Origin: Ketobacter sp963922875
GTDB lineage: Bacteria; Pseudomonadota; Gammaproteobacteria; Pseudomonadales; Ketobacteraceae
Length of the DNA: 64,000 bases
NCBI GenBank assembly: GCA_963922875.1
Contig: CAWUJH010000003.1
Coordinates: forward strand, 594,942-658,941
Direction of reading: 5' to 3'
In this document: positions 17,161 to 26,481 of the stretch, piece after piece
Position numbering within the stretch: position 1 is the stretch's first letter
How the letters are laid out: every line of letters starts with the position of its first letter
The notes under the pieces: model-generated
What the model was told of the DNA's origin: nothing
The model's input: the letters and a program-made list of their open reading frames with translations, nothing else
Database searches by the model: none
Made by a program: the position numbers and the translations under genes

Positions 17161-17496
17161 ATGTCAGGCTCCGTAGAAATGAATGCGCTTTTAAACCAAA
17201 TGAGGCAAATGCAAAGTATCGCCTCGAAGGACTCTGCCCCTCAGCAGACGTTAGATACCAAAGAAGCATCTGGCCCCCAGTTTTCAACTATGTTCAAAGA
17301 TGCCCTGGAGAAGGTTAATGATTTACAGAAGACCTCAGGGAAATTGCAGGAGGCCTACATCCGAGGTGACGGTGATGTTGATATCACTCGTGTTATGGTT
17401 GCTTCGCAAAAGTCTGGTATTGCCTTTCAGGCTGTGGTTCAGGTACGTAATAAGTTACTTGAGTCCTACAAAGATATCATGAATATGCCTGTGTAA
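17161..17496 (+). CDS. fliE: Flagellar hook-basal body protein FliE
   Basis: A 111-residue rod/MS-ring adaptor. The conserved C-terminal FliE pattern is clear: FSTMFKDALEKVNDLQ, GDVDITRVMVASQKSGIAFQAVVQVRNKLLESYKDIMNM, ending at the usual place. The ATG at 17161 directly precedes MSGSVEMNALLNQM. It starts the fliEFGHIJ operon, as in Pseudomonas, where this promoter is FleR-dependent. A TGGCATAGATGTTGA stretch at 17089-17103 resembles a sigma-54 element but has GA in place of the GC, so no promoter is called. Confidence 0.94.
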   Translation: MSGSVEMNALLNQMRQMQSIASKDSAPQQTLDTKEASGPQFSTMFKDALEKVNDLQKTSGKLQEAYIRGDGDVDITRVMVASQKSGIAFQAVVQVRNKLLESYKDIMNMPV

Positions 17497-17524
17497 GGTT
17501 GTTAGTAGTACGGAGTAAAAGGGT

Positions 17525-19213
17525 ATGGCGACTAAATCGGAACAACCTGCAAGTAGCGGAATGGCTGTATCAGCATTAGATGGCTTGGGTGGCTTGGGTG
17601 TAATAAAGCAAATAGGACTGATGGTTGGATTGGCCGCCAGCATCGCTCTTGGCATAGGTGTAGCGCTTTGGTATCAGGAACCGGATTTTCGGCCGCTTTA
17701 TACAGACATATCTCACTTGGAAGCCAGCCAGGTTGCTGATCTGCTACAGCGAGAAAATATTCGCTTCAAGGTGGATACTGCGTCCGGTATGCTATTGGTG
17801 GAATCGGATCAAATTCATCAAGCTCGGATGAAGCTGGCTGCTGAGGGGTTTCCTTCAGGTAATACCCTAGGTTATGAACTGCTTGATAAAGAGCAAGCGT
17901 TTGGTACCAGTCAGTTCATGGAAAAGACTCGTTACTATCGCAGTATTGAGGGTGAGCTAGCACGTACTGTTTCGAGTATGAATAGCGTGCGTAACGCCAG
18001 AGTTCATCTGGCCATACCCAAACGATCGGTGTTCGTTAATGATACTCGTAAGCCCAGTGCCTCGGTGTTTGTCGAACTCTATCCCAATCAAAAAATCGAT
18101 CGGATGCAGGTGTCGTCTATCGTCAATTTGGTGGCTTCAAGCGTTCCTGAGCTGGAAGGCAAGCACGTAACCGTAGTGGATCAACGGGGCCAGTTACTAT
18201 CGGAAACCGATGCTGACTCAGAAATTGTTATGGCAGCGAAGCAACTTGAATATCAGAAGCAAATGGAAGAGCAGTATATTCAGCGCATTGAAAGTATATT
18301 GGAACCTATCATTGGTCATGACGGGTTCAAGGTACAGGTGTCTGCAGACATTGACTTTAGCAAAACAGAGCAAACATCTGAGTTTTTCAATCCTGATCTA
18401 CCCGCTGTTCGCAGCGAACAAACGCTGAGTGAAGTTGTCGGCGCTAATGGCGCGGCAGCCGGTATTCCCGGTGCCTTGTCCAATCAGCCTCCAGGCGCCG
18501 CTACGGCTCCAGAGCAAGCGGCTGGAGCTGGTAAGGCTGAGTCAGTGGCCAATGGCAATGTTCGTGAGCAGGCAACCCGTAACTTTGAACTGGATCGAAC
18601 CATAAGTCATACGCTGCACGCAATGGGTGGCGTCAAACGCTTGACGGTTGCGGTTGTGCTAGATGATAAGTTTGCACCACCAGCGGCCGATGCCGCCTCT
18701 AAGGAGGTTCAACGTGTCCCAATGACACCAGAAGATATAGAGCGAATATCTACGTTGGTACGCGGTGCCATAGGGTTCAATGTTGCGCGCGGAGATTCGG
18801 TATCTGTGGTAAATCAATCATTTAGGAAGTTTACATTAGCGGATGAAGTAGTCATTCCCGAGCCAGAGCTATGGGAGCAGCCGTGGTTTTGGGATTTGGT
18901 GAAACGAGCGGGCGGTTTTTTAATCTTTACTTTCCTGATCTTTGGCGTCTTGCGACCTATACTTAAGAAGCTGGCAGACACGGGTAGAAGCGACGAATTA
19001 GCCGCTTTGGAATCCAAGCTTGGCGGCGGGTTGTTGGGAGAAGAGGGCGGATCTGTCTCGAACCCCCAAGTGACTTTAACGGGGGCAAGCAATCCACTTT
19101 TACCGGGACCCGATGCTTCCTATGATCAACAACTTGATGCCGTGAAGTCGATGGTGGCAGAAGATCCTAGACGCGTGGCTCAGGTAGTTAAAACCTGGAT
19201 CGCAAATGAATGA
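17525..19213 (+). CDS. fliF: Flagellar MS-ring protein FliF
   Basis: A 562-residue MS-ring protein. A first membrane helix lies at about residues 28-48 (GLMVGLAASIALGIGVALWY). The periplasmic YscJ/FliF ring-building motifs follow (DFRPLYTDISHLEASQVADLL) and FliF_C covers about 250-420. A second membrane helix is near 455-475, followed by the cytoplasmic tail whose last residues bind FliG. Length is normal. The stop overlaps the fliG start by 4 bases, so MS-ring and switch protein are translationally coupled. Confidence 0.96.
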   Translation: MATKSEQPASSGMAVSALDGLGGLGVIKQIGLMVGLAASIALGIGVALWYQEPDFRPLYTDISHLEASQVADLLQRENIRFKVDTASGMLLVESDQIHQARMKLAAEGFPSGNTLGYELLDKEQAFGTSQFMEKTRYYRSIEGELARTVSSMNSVRNARVHLAIPKRSVFVNDTRKPSASVFVELYPNQKIDRMQVSSIVNLVASSVPELEGKHVTVVDQRGQLLSETDADSEIVMAAKQLEYQKQMEEQYIQRIESILEPIIGHDGFKVQVSADIDFSKTEQTSEFFNPDLPAVRSEQTLSEVVGANGAAAGIPGALSNQPPGAATAPEQAAGAGKAESVANGNVREQATRNFELDRTISHTLHAMGGVKRLTVAVVLDDKFAPPAADAASKEVQRVPMTPEDIERISTLVRGAIGFNVARGDSVSVVNQSFRKFTLADEVVIPEPELWEQPWFWDLVKRAGGFLIFTFLIFGVLRPILKKLADTGRSDELAALESKLGGGLLGEEGGSVSNPQVTLTGASNPLLPGPDASYDQQLDAVKSMVAEDPRRVAQVVKTWIANE

Positions 19214-20244
19214 GTGAACAAGGCGCAAGTAACAAATTAGGCATTGCTAGTAAACTTCCAGCTATTGAAAAGGCCGCAATCCTTCTCATGTCTCTAGGTG
19301 AAGATCAGGCTGCTGAAGTCCTGCGCCATATGGGCCCAAAGGAAGTTCAGAAGATTGGCCTCTGCATGGCGAAATTACAGAACATTCAGAAAAATGAAGT
19401 AGAAGCGGTCATGTCTGATTTTATGGAGCTTATTTCTAATCAGACGGCACTGGGTGTAGGCGCTGATGGCTACATTCGAAAAATGCTTGTTAATGCGTTG
19501 GGTGAGGACAAAGCTGGATCTTTGGTGGATCGTATTCTCACCGGAGGTAACACTACTGGCTTGGATACGTTGCGTTGGATGGATGCACGTTCGATTTCGG
19601 ACCTTATTCGTTTTGAGCATCCTCAAATACAAGCCATTGTGGTTGCCTATTTAGATCCAGACCAAGCGGCAGAGACGCTCAGTTTTTTCGATGAGCGGGT
19701 GCGGCTAGATATCGTAATGCGAGTTGCCTCTTTAGAGTCAGTCCAGCCTCACGCTATGAAAGAGCTCAATGATATTTTAGAAAAACAGTTTTCCAATCAA
19801 ACTGGATCAGCCACTACGGATTTGGGTGGCTCAAAGTGTGCTGCTGATATAATGAACTTCCTGGACACCAGCATAGAATCGCAACTGATGGAATCTATAA
19901 AAGAAGTTGATGAAGAGTTGGCCCAGGAGATCCAAGATTTGATGTTTGTATTTGATAATCTTGCCGATGTAGATGATCGGGGCATCCAGGCCTTACTCCG
20001 AGAAGTGTCGTCAGAATCCCTTATTCTGGCGCTTAAGGGAGCAGACGAAGTAGTAAAAGAAAAAATATTCGGCAATATGTCAAAACGTGCAGCGGAATTA
20101 TTGCGTGATGATCTAGAGGCGAAAGGCCCAGTAAAACTGAGTGAGGTTGAAGCTTCACAGAAAGAGATTCTTTCTATTGCCCGCCGCATGGCGGAGGCCG
20201 GAGAAATTGTTCTGGGTGGTAAAGGCGGCGAAGAAATGGTTTAA
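19210..20244 (+). CDS. fliG: Flagellar motor switch protein FliG
   Basis: A 344-residue switch-complex protein that carries torque from the stator. The N-terminal domain (KAAILLMSLGEDQAAEVLRHM) binds FliF. The middle domain carries the EHPQ motif (SDLIRFEHPQIQAIVVAYL). The C-terminal domain holds the charged torque helix (DDRGIQALLREVSSESLILA and KRAAELLRDDLEA). Normal length. Sits in fliEFGHIJ. Confidence 0.97.
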   Translation: MSEQGASNKLGIASKLPAIEKAAILLMSLGEDQAAEVLRHMGPKEVQKIGLCMAKLQNIQKNEVEAVMSDFMELISNQTALGVGADGYIRKMLVNALGEDKAGSLVDRILTGGNTTGLDTLRWMDARSISDLIRFEHPQIQAIVVAYLDPDQAAETLSFFDERVRLDIVMRVASLESVQPHAMKELNDILEKQFSNQTGSATTDLGGSKCAADIMNFLDTSIESQLMESIKEVDEELAQEIQDLMFVFDNLADVDDRGIQALLREVSSESLILALKGADEVVKEKIFGNMSKRAAELLRDDLEAKGPVKLSEVEASQKEILSIARRMAEAGEIVLGGKGGEEMV

Positions 20245-20270
20245 GTGCCAAGCGCACGGAGTAAGTTATC

Positions 20271-21140
20271 ATGGCGGTCGATCAGCATTCTAAATTAGTA
20301 AAACCATTATCAGAAAGCAGCGAGAACTTAACGGCGTGGGAGCGTTGGCAGCTGCCCAATATGGACGCGGATGTGGTTCCAAAGAGCCATGCAATGACCG
20401 AGAAAATGGCCTCTGGTAAAAGACACAGCGCTGAGGCAGTGGTCGACGAAGAAGAAATCAGACCAATAAGAGCAGAAGATTTAGAGGCGATTCGCCAAGC
20501 CGCCTTCGAAGAAGGGTTTGCTGAAGGTAAGGCGGCCGGACAGGAAGCGGGTCATGAAGAAGGATTTAAAGCGGGAGAGGCGGACTTAAAAGCCAGTTTA
20601 ACCCGATTGTCTCAGGTAACACGGGCGTTGCTGGATCCCATTCCAGCGCAGGATGAAGCCTTAGAGAAATCAATACTGCAGCTGGTAGAAATGATTTGTA
20701 AGCGAGTGGTCCATTGCGAATTAAAACTCGAATCCAGTGGTTTAATTCAAGTGATAAAAGAAGCTATTGAGTCTTTGCATCCTGGTGCGCAGAGGTTGAA
20801 AGTTCATCTTAATCAACTGGACCTGGAGTTAATTGAGCAAGGCTTAAAATCTTTAGGTGACTGGGAAGACCATTGGCGAATTCAAGCGCATCCAACTATT
20901 ACACCCGGTGGTTGTATAATTGAAACCGATAATAGCGTAGTGGATGCCAGAGCAGAGCGAAGACTGGCTCTCATGATTCAGCAAGTTTATGAAAAGCAAA
21001 AGCCTGAAGATAGCACCATGAAAAAGCGCGGCCAAGTGGACCAATTGATCGACGAAGTGGAGTCTTTCGATTTTAATCCAGATGATATTTGCACCGATCT
21101 TGATATCGAGAATCTAGATGGACGTAAGCCAAAGACCTAG
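20271..21140 (+). CDS. fliH: Flagellar assembly protein FliH
   Basis: A 289-residue negative regulator and stalk of the export ATPase FliI. A long polar N terminus contains the glycine-spaced EEGFAEGKAAGQEAGHEEGF repeat typical of FliH. The C-terminal FliH/V-ATPase E-like domain spans about 120-235 (ILQLVEMICKRVVHCELKL, GGCIIETDNSVVDARAERRL). A 50-residue acidic extension follows. Its final 23 bases overlap fliI. Confidence 0.93.
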   Translation: MAVDQHSKLVKPLSESSENLTAWERWQLPNMDADVVPKSHAMTEKMASGKRHSAEAVVDEEEIRPIRAEDLEAIRQAAFEEGFAEGKAAGQEAGHEEGFKAGEADLKASLTRLSQVTRALLDPIPAQDEALEKSILQLVEMICKRVVHCELKLESSGLIQVIKEAIESLHPGAQRLKVHLNQLDLELIEQGLKSLGDWEDHWRIQAHPTITPGGCIIETDNSVVDARAERRLALMIQQVYEKQKPEDSTMKKRGQVDQLIDEVESFDFNPDDICTDLDIENLDGRKPKT

Positions 21141-22464
21141 CATTGCTGAAAGAATATCAGCCTACACACATTTTGCCGGAGGAAAGCCGGATATCCTGGT
21201 TGAAGGACGTTTGTTGCGTATGGTCGGTATGACGCTGGAAGCCGTAGGTTGTAAAGTGCCTGTGGGTGGTCATTGCATTATACGAAGCGAGGATCAAGGC
21301 GATATAGAAGCAGAAGTTGTCGGGTTCTCAGAGCAAAAAATGTATCTAATGCCTATTGAACCAGTGACTGGTTTGCAGCCCGGTGCTCGTGTAATTCCTA
21401 ACCGTCAGCAATCGAAAATGCCCGTAGGTATGGGATTGCTTGGTCGAGTGTTAGACGGTCGTGGCAGGCCACTCGATAATAAGGGGCCATTACAGGCGGA
21501 TCACTATGTGGCGCTGAAAAGAGATGCAATAAATCCATTGGAGCGTAAACCCATAGACGAGCCACTGGACGTCGGTGTAAGGGCAATCAATAGCCTGCTA
21601 ACTGTGGGTCGAGGACAGCGCATGGGGCTGTTTGCGGGTAGCGGGGTCGGTAAAAGTGTATTGTTGGGAATGATGACTCGGTTTACCGCTGCCGACATTA
21701 CCGTCGTGGGTTTAATCGGTGAAAGGGGGCGGGAAGTTAAGGAGTTTATCGAACACAGCTTAGGTAGCGCAGGTCTCAGTCGTTCCGTTGTGGTTGCTTC
21801 ACCGGCGGACGATTCACCCCTTATGCGAATGCAGGGGGCCATGTTGGCTACCGCGATCGCTGAATATTTTCGAGATCAAGGCAAAAACGTCCTTTTACTA
21901 ATGGACTCCTTAACGCGCTATGCACAAGCACAAAGGGAAATTGCGCTTTCTATTGGTGAGCCTCCTGCTACAAAAGGTTATCCACCGTCAGTATTTGCTA
22001 AATTGCCACAATTGGTCGAGCGTGCCGGTAATGGTAAAGAAGGAGGTGGTTCAATTACGGCCTTTTACACTGTTTTAACGGAGGGTGATGACGTCCAGGA
22101 CCCCGTTGCAGACTCCGCCAGAGCCATACTGGATGGTCACGTAGTTCTGTCCAGAACATTAGCTGAAGAGGGCCAATACCCTGCGATTGATATCGAAGGA
22201 TCCATTAGTCGGGCTATGCCTCAAGTCGTAACGGATGAACACCTATTAAAAGCTCAAGCGATTAAACGTTTGTACTCAAGATATCAGCAGAATAGAGACC
22301 TTATTAGTGTAGGAGCTTATGTGCAGGGTTCAGATCCTGAGACAGATTTGGCGGTTCAAAAAATTAAACCTATTCGCCAATTCCTAAGTCAAACAATGCA
22401 CGAAAAAGTGAATTACGAGGATTCATTGAAGGCATTAAACGCGTTATTTGGTGTCGGTAAGTAG
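21118..22464 (+). CDS. fliI: Flagellar export ATPase FliI
   Basis: A 448-residue ATPase of the type III flagellar export apparatus, related to F1 beta. Walker A is GLFAGSGVGKSVLLG (about residues 176-190), the Walker B region is VLLLMDSLTRYAQAQREI, and GEPPATKGYPPSVFAKLPQLVERAG is the family signature. The start lies inside the fliH 3' end, as in many fliHI operons. Confidence 0.96.
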   Translation: MDVSQRPSIAERISAYTHFAGGKPDILVEGRLLRMVGMTLEAVGCKVPVGGHCIIRSEDQGDIEAEVVGFSEQKMYLMPIEPVTGLQPGARVIPNRQQSKMPVGMGLLGRVLDGRGRPLDNKGPLQADHYVALKRDAINPLERKPIDEPLDVGVRAINSLLTVGRGQRMGLFAGSGVGKSVLLGMMTRFTAADITVVGLIGERGREVKEFIEHSLGSAGLSRSVVVASPADDSPLMRMQGAMLATAIAEYFRDQGKNVLLLMDSLTRYAQAQREIALSIGEPPATKGYPPSVFAKLPQLVERAGNGKEGGGSITAFYTVLTEGDDVQDPVADSARAILDGHVVLSRTLAEEGQYPAIDIEGSISRAMPQVVTDEHLLKAQAIKRLYSRYQQNRDLISVGAYVQGSDPETDLAVQKIKPIRQFLSQTMHEKVNYEDSLKALNALFGVGK

Positions 22465-22469
22465 TCATT

Positions 22470-22916
22470 ATGGCTAGAGTTAAGAAATCCAAGCGTTTAC
22501 AACCTGTATTGCAATTGAAACAACAAGCTGAAAGAAAAGAAGCGAGAAAATTGGCGGATTTACAGCAGAATCTAGCTGCCGCAAAGCGCCAGGAATTAGA
22601 GTTAAATAAGTATCTTGATGAGTATTTCTCGGTCATAAAAAACCAGCAGAGTCAGATTCATCAAGCCTCCCAGCTCGGTCTTTACCAAGTATTTATTACA
22701 CGTCTTCAACAAGCTATTAAAAATCAATCCGAACAAGTAAAGCAAAGAGAAGCAGCCGTCAAAAATCAGTCCATAAAATGGGCTGAAGCAAATGCGAATC
22801 TGAAAGCAATGGCTGATTTAATCAACAAATCTTTGCAACTTGAGCTTCAGGAAGAAAACAAAAAAGACCAGAAAATTCAAGACGATCGCTATCGTCCGCA
22901 GAAATACTTCGACTAA
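22470..22916 (+). CDS. fliJ: Flagellar export protein FliJ
   Basis: A 148-residue, almost wholly helical coiled-coil protein rich in Lys, Gln and Glu. It is the right size and in the right place (5 bases after fliI) for FliJ, the stalk that links the FliI hexamer to FlhA. Sequence conservation in the family is low, so position carries much of the weight. It ends the flagellar operon; no fliK follows. Confidence 0.88.
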   Translation: MARVKKSKRLQPVLQLKQQAERKEARKLADLQQNLAAAKRQELELNKYLDEYFSVIKNQQSQIHQASQLGLYQVFITRLQQAIKNQSEQVKQREAAVKNQSIKWAEANANLKAMADLINKSLQLELQEENKKDQKIQDDRYRPQKYFD

Positions 22917-23056
22917 AATCATTAGTCTTTTGATCAGCTTTATGTTCGAATTTCTCTCTTTAAAAGTCTAAATAGTTATAAGCTTTTGGCTAACCGAAAA
23001 AAATCTATTCGAACTAGCGTAATGGCGTAAGCTGGCTATTCTTTTTAAGAAGAATA

Positions 23057-23083
23057 TTGAATCTTGACTAGATAGGCCGTTAA
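23057..23083 (+). promoter_or_regulatory. Possible FliA (sigma-28) promoter of the chemotaxis operon
   Basis: GCCGTTAA at 23076-23083 matches the sigma-28 -10 element GCCGATAA at 7 of 8 positions, but the -35 region 15 bases upstream (TTGA) fits TAAA poorly. It lies 20 bases before the STAS gene in the 186-base gap after fliJ, where a promoter is expected. Confidence 0.3.
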
Positions 23084-23102
23084 ACCATCAGGGAAAGAAG
23101 AA

Positions 23103-23411
23103 GTGGAAATCAAGGGAAAAATTAAATTAGGTTCGACCTGTGACATTAGCTCAGCGGAACTTCTGCATGAGCAGCTTGATTCGTTATCTATGAATGATGA
23201 AGATATTTTCGTGGATGCGTCCCAAGTTGAAAGGATAGATACCAGCGTACTTCAATTGTTAGTTAGCACTTCTAAAACTCTTGCTAAGAAAGACCATCAA
23301 CTAACAATTTCAAACCCTTCAGAGATATTCCAAGTCACTAGCCGTCTGCTAGATTTATCACAGTACCTTTATATTAATTTCGAATCACCGGAAACTGGAG
23401 AATTAAGATGA
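23103..23411 (+). CDS. STAS-domain protein, first gene of chemotaxis operon
   Basis: A 102-residue single STAS domain (anti-anti-sigma/MlaB-like). It has a strand-helix pattern and the central VDASQVERIDTSVLQLLVS, where the Thr/Ser of DTS is the usual phosphorylation position. The start is GTG, behind a purine-rich GGGAAAGAAG. The TGA overlaps the cheY ATG by 4 bases. Such STAS genes head chemosensory operons in several marine gammaproteobacteria; the partner is unknown. Confidence 0.75.
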   Translation: MEIKGKIKLGSTCDISSAELLHEQLDSLSMNDEDIFVDASQVERIDTSVLQLLVSTSKTLAKKDHQLTISNPSEIFQVTSRLLDLSQYLYINFESPETGELR

Positions 23412-23770
23412 CCAAAATTTTGGCTGTTGATGACAGTGCCTCAATGCGTCAAATGGTTAGCTTTACGCTGCAAGGCGCAGGGTATGACGTAATAGAAGCC
23501 TGTGATGGTCAGGATGCCTTTAATAAGGCTAAGGATGCCTCCGTAGATTTGGTATTGTCCGATGTAAATATGCCGATTATGGACGGAATAACGTTGATCA
23601 AAAATTTGCGCTCGCTGCCAAGCTATAAATTTACACCTATATTAATGCTGACTACTGAATCTGCCGCCGATAAAAAGGGTGAGGGAAAGGCCGCTGGAGC
23701 CACTGGTTGGATTGTAAAACCGTTCAATCCAGACCAGTTACTTAGCACCATAAAAAAAGTACTAGGATGA
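23408..23770 (+). CDS. cheY: Chemotaxis response regulator CheY
   Basis: A 120-residue single receiver domain with the acidic pair D8/D9, phosphoacceptor D52 (LVLSDVNMP), the conserved Thr in MLTTES and Lys in WIVKPFN. The operon order cheY-cheA-cheW-mcp-cheR-cheD-cheB is that of the Pseudomonas Che2 (F7-type) cluster. This CheY may therefore act in that pathway rather than at the motor switch. Confidence 0.9.
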   Translation: MTKILAVDDSASMRQMVSFTLQGAGYDVIEACDGQDAFNKAKDASVDLVLSDVNMPIMDGITLIKNLRSLPSYKFTPILMLTTESAADKKGEGKAAGATGWIVKPFNPDQLLSTIKKVLG

Positions 23771-23774
23771 TAAT

Positions 23775-25877
23775 ATGAGCATTGATCTTAGCCAGTTTCA
23801 TCAGGTTTTTTTTGAAGAAAGTCACGAAGGACTTCAGATCATGGAAGCAGGGTTGCTGGACCTAGATTGTGATAATCCTGATATTGATACGATCAATGCT
23901 ATTTTCAGAGCCGCTCACTCCATAAAAGGGAGTAGTGGTACTTTTGGGTTCACTGAAATAGCTGAATTCACGCATGTACTAGAAACTCTTTTAGACGAGG
24001 TCAGAGAAGGAAAGCGTGGTCTCAATCCTGATATTCTTGACTTGTTACTGCAGTCAGTCGATTGCCTGAGCTCAATGCTTTCTGCATTACAAAATAATGA
24101 GAAGTTCGATAAATATCAGGCTAAAGAACTAGTTGCAAAGTTTAATGAAATTTTGCAGTCGAACATGGTGAAGCAAGTCGATTCCGACAGTAAGAAAGAG
24201 GAAGTAAATCAACCACCAGAAGTTGTTAGTAACAATGCTCTAACAACTTGGAATATACTGTTTGTACCCGATCTGAATTTGTTGCGCACAGGGAATGAAC
24301 CCGCGAGAATGTTGCGAGAGCTCGCAAAACTCGGTGAGTGCACGATCAAAAGCGATATAAAAAAATTGCCTGAAATTGGCTCAGTCGATCCCGAATCCTG
24401 TTATATATCCTGGTCCATAATTCTCACGTCAGAATGTGATCGTTCAGTTATCGATGAAATTTTTGAGTGGGTAATAGACGATTGTGAGGTGATTATTACA
24501 GAAACGGCAGGAATCTTTCCTGAAGGCCAGATACTAAAGAACGAACGCTTACTGAATCAAGAATCAAAAAGCAATCCTGCATTACCTGAAACTCCAGTCG
24601 CGCAAAAGAAAATTGAAAAGCCAAAATCTCAAGCGAAGGAAAATACCAAGGCCGCTGAGGCCACATCAATACGAGTGTCTATCGAAAAAATTGACAGTTT
24701 GGTGAATTTAGTAGGTGAGCTTGTTATTACCCAGTCGATGCTAGGCCAGCTCGGTAGCGAATACGATATTGGTAAAGTTGCCAGGCTTCAAGAAGGTCTT
24801 GCTCAGCTTGAGCATAATACTCGAGAGTTACAAGAAAGTGTTATGCGAATTAGGATGTTACCTATTAGTTTCACTTTTAGTCGATTTCCACGATTGGTTC
24901 GTGATCTTTCACGTCAACTGGGTAAAAAAGTCGAGATTAAGTTGACAGGTGAGCAAACAGAACTCGACAAAACGGTAATGGAAAGAATTGGTGATCCGTT
25001 AGTCCATCTGGTAAGAAATGCTTTGGATCATGGTTTAGAATCTCCTCAGGATAGAGTTGCGGCAGGTAAGCCGGAAACAGGAGTTATTGAATTAAAAGCC
25101 TTTCATCAGGGAGGCAATATAATTATTGAAATTACTGATGATGGGCGTGGGCTTAACAAGGAAAAGATACGCAAGAAAGCGATCGCTAGCGGTTTAATTG
25201 CTGATCAAGATCACTTATCAGATGAACAAGTGCAAGATCTAATGTTTCAACCGGGATTTTCTACGGCTGATTTAGTGACTGATGTGTCGGGTCGCGGTGT
25301 TGGTATGGATGTTGTTCGTCGAAACATTCAGGAACTCAGTGGCAGTATTGAAGTAAATTCTCGCGAAGGACAGGGTAGCACATTTACCATAAGACTTCCT
25401 TTAACGCTCGCAATACTTGACGGCCAACTTGTTCAGGTTGGTGACCAGACTTATATTCTGCCCTTGGTTTCTATTGTGGAGTCATTGCAGCCAGATATGA
25501 AACTAATAAACCATGTAGCTGGTGGGTGTGATGTTCTCCGATTACGCAATGAATATATCCCAATTATCAAGCTATTTGAAGTGTTTAACCTGAAACCTGA
25601 AAGTGAAGATCTTGCTGATAGCCTCCTGGTGGTGGTGGAGGTGGGTAATTCAAAAGTTGCGTTAGTGGTAGATGAACTGCAGGGACAACAACAGGTAGTC
25701 ATAAAAAGTATGGAGACCAATTACAAGAAAGTAGAAGGTGTTTCTGGTGCGACTATTCTGGGGGATGGAACGGTATCATTGATCTTAGATGTTACAGATC
25801 TTATTCAGCTTGCCGGGGTCATACATCAAGGTAAGAAAGGCTTAAAACTAATCTCTAATCGGGAATACGCAGCTTAG
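23775..25877 (+). CDS. cheA: Chemotaxis histidine kinase CheA
   Basis: A 700-residue kinase. P1 Hpt domain with H48 (FRAAHSIKGSSGTFGF); a variable P2-like region about 155-270; a basic linker near 275-300; the P3 dimerisation domain (IDSLVNLVGELVITQSML); the P4 ATPase with N box (HLVRNALDHGLE), G1 (TDDGRGLN) and G2 (SGRGVGMDVVRRN); and the P5 CheW-like domain to the end. It autophosphorylates when receptors signal and passes phosphate to CheY and CheB. It starts 4 bases after cheY. Confidence 0.96.
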   Translation: MSIDLSQFHQVFFEESHEGLQIMEAGLLDLDCDNPDIDTINAIFRAAHSIKGSSGTFGFTEIAEFTHVLETLLDEVREGKRGLNPDILDLLLQSVDCLSSMLSALQNNEKFDKYQAKELVAKFNEILQSNMVKQVDSDSKKEEVNQPPEVVSNNALTTWNILFVPDLNLLRTGNEPARMLRELAKLGECTIKSDIKKLPEIGSVDPESCYISWSIILTSECDRSVIDEIFEWVIDDCEVIITETAGIFPEGQILKNERLLNQESKSNPALPETPVAQKKIEKPKSQAKENTKAAEATSIRVSIEKIDSLVNLVGELVITQSMLGQLGSEYDIGKVARLQEGLAQLEHNTRELQESVMRIRMLPISFTFSRFPRLVRDLSRQLGKKVEIKLTGEQTELDKTVMERIGDPLVHLVRNALDHGLESPQDRVAAGKPETGVIELKAFHQGGNIIIEITDDGRGLNKEKIRKKAIASGLIADQDHLSDEQVQDLMFQPGFSTADLVTDVSGRGVGMDVVRRNIQELSGSIEVNSREGQGSTFTIRLPLTLAILDGQLVQVGDQTYILPLVSIVESLQPDMKLINHVAGGCDVLRLRNEYIPIIKLFEVFNLKPESEDLADSLLVVVEVGNSKVALVVDELQGQQQVVIKSMETNYKKVEGVSGATILGDGTVSLILDVTDLIQLAGVIHQGKKGLKLISNREYAA

Positions 25878-25903
25878 AACCGCGTTGGGAATGAGTGTTG
25901 ACT

Positions 25904-26461
25904 ATGCAGAATTTAAAAGATAGATCCGACCCTACAGATGTTGAAATACTAGGTCATGATAGTGACGCGATGGATCAATATCTAACCTTTATTATGTCAG
26001 ATGAAGAGTATGGTGTGGACATTCTTAGCGTTCAGGAAATTAGAGGCTGGGAGAGTGTGACACTCATTCCAAACGCTCCACCCCACATCAAAGGCGTTAT
26101 AAATCTTCGGGGTACGATTGTTCCAATTATTGACTTACGCCAGCGTTTCGGTCTTGCCAAAGTAGAATATGGTCCTCTAACTGTCGTCATTGTATTGAAG
26201 GTGGCTACGAGAAAAGGCGCTAGAGTGATGGGGATAGTTGTTGATGCTGTCAGTGATGTGTATAGCTTGTCTAGCCAGGACATGAAAAGTGCGCCTGACC
26301 TGGGAGATCATGTGAATACATCTTATATTCGTGGTTTGGTTAATGTTAGTAATAAAATGGTTATTTTATTGGATATTAATGAGTTGCTGGGCACTGACAC
26401 AATTCCAGAAGTCTCATTGAGTACTCTTCAAGAAATTAAAGAATCAACAGTTAATAATTAA
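25904..26461 (+). CDS. cheW: Chemotaxis coupling protein CheW
   Basis: A 185-residue CheW domain protein linking receptors to CheA. It shows QYLTFIMSDEEYGVDILSVQEIRGW at the start of the domain, then GVINLRGTIVPIIDLRQRFG, the hallmark of the family. The ATG at 25904 is taken; an in-frame GTG at 25895 would add three residues and neither has a strong ribosome-binding site. The N-terminal leader before the domain is polar. Confidence 0.94.
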   Translation: MQNLKDRSDPTDVEILGHDSDAMDQYLTFIMSDEEYGVDILSVQEIRGWESVTLIPNAPPHIKGVINLRGTIVPIIDLRQRFGLAKVEYGPLTVVIVLKVATRKGARVMGIVVDAVSDVYSLSSQDMKSAPDLGDHVNTSYIRGLVNVSNKMVILLDINELLGTDTIPEVSLSTLQEIKESTVNN

Positions 26462-26481
26462 AGAATTTCGAGGGAAAATGG

